Source: an uncultured Anaerolineae bacterium (GTDB taxonomy: Bacteria; Chloroflexota; Anaerolineae; Anaerolineales; Villigracilaceae). From it: DNA of 52,309 nt. The stretch lies in assembly GCA_903846015.1 (NCBI GenBank), contig CAIMZS010000501.1:1-52309 (forward strand), written 5' to 3'. The notes below the pieces were generated by a model. That model did no database searches and was not told the origin of the DNA. It saw nothing but the letters and a program-made list of their open reading frames with translations. Each line of letters opens with the position of its first letter. Positions within the stretch are counted from its first letter, which is position 1. The translations under genes were made by a program, and so were the position numbers. This document shows positions 51,237 through 52,309 of the stretch, piece after piece.

Positions 51237-52276
51237 AGAGATTTTCCCGATAAGACTGCCCGGCGCAGTCCCCATGTGTCACCATGCCCGGCATGTGCCA
51301 CCCAACCCTGCACGGATAAAGTCACTTTTTCTCGTTCCAATTTTCCCGCGGCGCAGGCCCGCAGGTTTTGCCAGAATTTCCGACGGAAGGCATAGCCACG
51401 CGCCGGTTTCAGGCGGCGATGATCCGGGTAAACGATGAAACCAAGAAATGGCAGGCCTTCGTTTGCCGGGCGTATGGGTGTGGCTTCTTCGTGAATGGTA
51501 ATCCGCAGGGATGCCAAAAACTGGATGATGGCATCCTTCCATGCGTGCAGAATGGTTTTGTTGTCATCAAAAAGCAAACTATCATCCACGTAGCGGATAT
51601 AACAATGGCATTTCAACTGGCGTTTGACAAACTGGTCGAGTTCGTTCAGGTAGACATTTGCCCAAAATTGACTGGTCAGGTTGCCAATCGGCAGCCCTCT
51701 GGGTCGATTGGCAGAAAAAAGGTCATCACCAGTGAACCAGCGCATATCATACTCTTCATCCAAGACCCCCACCCCGGTATCAACGATTTGCCCGGCCAGC
51801 CACAGCACTTTTTCATCCGGGATGACTTTTGCCAGTAGGGTTTTCAGAATGGCATGGTCAATACTAGGAAAAAACTGGCGCACATCACATTGCAGGGAAT
51901 AGGCATTACGGCGCAAATAGCAGGTGCACCGGTCGAGCGCGCGGTGGGTACCTTTGCCTTTGCGGTTGGCATAACTGTCAAAAATAAACCGCCGCTCGAA
52001 AAATGGCTCCATAACACCCACCAGGGCATGATGCACCACGCGATCCCGGAAGGGCGCGGCGGAAATCAACCTGCGTTTGGCTTCGGTGCGGTAAAAGCTG
52101 TAATACCCGCCGGGTTGATAGCTGTGGTTGAGCAAGCTTTCCTGAATTTGGAACAATTCTGGCTCCAGGTTGCGCTCAAAAATTGCTATTTCTTCCTGAC
52201 CGCGTTTGCCTTTTCGGGCGCGCAGAAAAGCGTTATAGAGATTTTCGAAACTACACAACTGCTCATAAAGTGTCAT
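51233..52276 (-). CDS. DGR-type reverse transcriptase
   Basis: A 347-residue reverse transcriptase. Motifs in order: AEAKRRLISAAPFRDRVVHHAL (RT1-2 region), the catalytic Asp131 in LQCDVRQFFPSIDH, RGLPIGNLTSQFWANVYLNE (residues 194-212; the IGxxxSQ form of motif 4 is the DGR hallmark), YIRYVDDSLLF (YVDD at 229-232) and LPFLGFIVYPDHRRLKPA. No maturase or endonuclease domain is present, as expected for DGR RTs. It copies template RNA into cDNA with errors at adenines. avd is coupled by ATGA. No Shine-Dalgarno is evident before ATG 52276, and only 33 bases upstream are in the window. Confidence 0.95.
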   Translation of the reverse strand: MTLYEQLCSFENLYNAFLRARKGKRGQEEIAIFERNLEPELFQIQESLLNHSYQPGGYYSFYRTEAKRRLISAAPFRDRVVHHALVGVMEPFFERRFIFDSYANRKGKGTHRALDRCTCYLRRNAYSLQCDVRQFFPSIDHAILKTLLAKVIPDEKVLWLAGQIVDTGVGVLDEEYDMRWFTGDDLFSANRPRGLPIGNLTSQFWANVYLNELDQFVKRQLKCHCYIRYVDDSLLFDDNKTILHAWKDAIIQFLASLRITIHEEATPIRPANEGLPFLGFIVYPDHRRLKPARGYAFRRKFWQNLRACAAGKLEREKVTLSVQGWVAHAGHGDTWGLRRAVLSGKSL

Positions 52277-52292
52277 TTTAAATTTTTCTCGA

Positions 52293-52305
52293 CCGCCTAC
52301 GGCGG
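52293..52305. repeat. Small palindrome upstream of the DGR reverse transcriptase
   Basis: CCGCC, TAC, GGCGG at the window edge. The motif GCCTACGGC is shared with the palindrome in the repeat region at 4646-4656, suggesting a dispersed short repeat family. It sits in the leader of the reverse transcriptase. Confidence 0.4.
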
Positions 52306-52309
52306 ATAA

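Overview
The window reads as a chromosomal segment of a motile bacterium of the phylum Chloroflexota, most likely near class Anaerolineae. This is an inference from gene content (a flagellar operon without P/L-ring genes, NACHT plus formylglycine-generating-enzyme (FGE)-like proteins, MoxR/DUF58/DUF4129, an MmpS-like protein, a diversity-generating retroelement) and moderate GC. There is no rRNA or marker gene to prove it. I see no tRNA, rRNA or CRISPR array.

Layout. (1) 1-840: the N-terminal part of a chemoreceptor on the minus strand, with an apparent one-base frameshift. (2) 1.1-4.2 kb: a two-gene accessory island, a catalytically dead IS200-like (Y1) protein followed 17 bases later by a NACHT ATPase with a C-terminal FGE/C-type-lectin-fold domain. 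A repeat-rich gap follows. (3) 4.8-5.8 kb: a DUF1521 protein, the family of calcium-triggered self-cleaving type III effectors such as NopE1, behind an excellent sigma-28 promoter. (4) 6.1-25.2 kb: a long flagellar run: flbD, motA, motB, fliL, fliM, fliN, fliO, fliP, fliQ, HDOD, response regulator, fliR, flhB, flhA, flhF, a membrane protein, fliA, a small HTH-like gene, two rod genes (flgF/flgG), flgM, flgN, flgK, flgL, csrA, then a strong terminator. (5) 25.4-33.6 kb: a chemotaxis run: cheA, cheC, cheD, cheY, cheB, cheR, HDOD, two tandem cheX, cheW, ended by a bidirectional hairpin. (6) 33.7-38.5 kb: an MmpS-like protein (minus) and a MoxR-DUF58-DUF4129 operon (plus). (7) 38.5-41.1 kb minus: glycosyltransferase, a pterin-synthase-like protein without the catalytic cysteine, and a medium-chain dehydrogenase. 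(8) 41.4-43.7 kb: a truncated IS transposase joined to a decayed GAF/HD-GYP gene. (9) 43.7-50.4 kb: a P1 (DmpA) peptidase, folD, a zinc alcohol dehydrogenase, mtaB, a lipoprotein and a TPR protein. (10) 50.7-52.3 kb minus: a diversity-generating retroelement (DGR) with reverse transcriptase, Avd and an adenine-rich template repeat. Its target gene is not recognisable inside the window.

How it works together. FliA (sigma-28) and its antagonist FlgM are both present. Three sites share a sigma-28-like pattern with -10 GTCGATAA or one base off: before flgM, before the DUF1521 gene and before the chemoreceptor. The window therefore shows a self-consistent late-gene circuit. CsrA and a duplicated hairpin in front of cheC and cheY point to RNA-level control as well.

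The most interesting objects are the DGR at the right edge and the NACHT-FGE gene 46 kb away. The last 31 aligned residues of that gene match the template repeat without gaps, yet differ at many non-adenine bases, so it looks like an aged or family-level relative rather than an active target.
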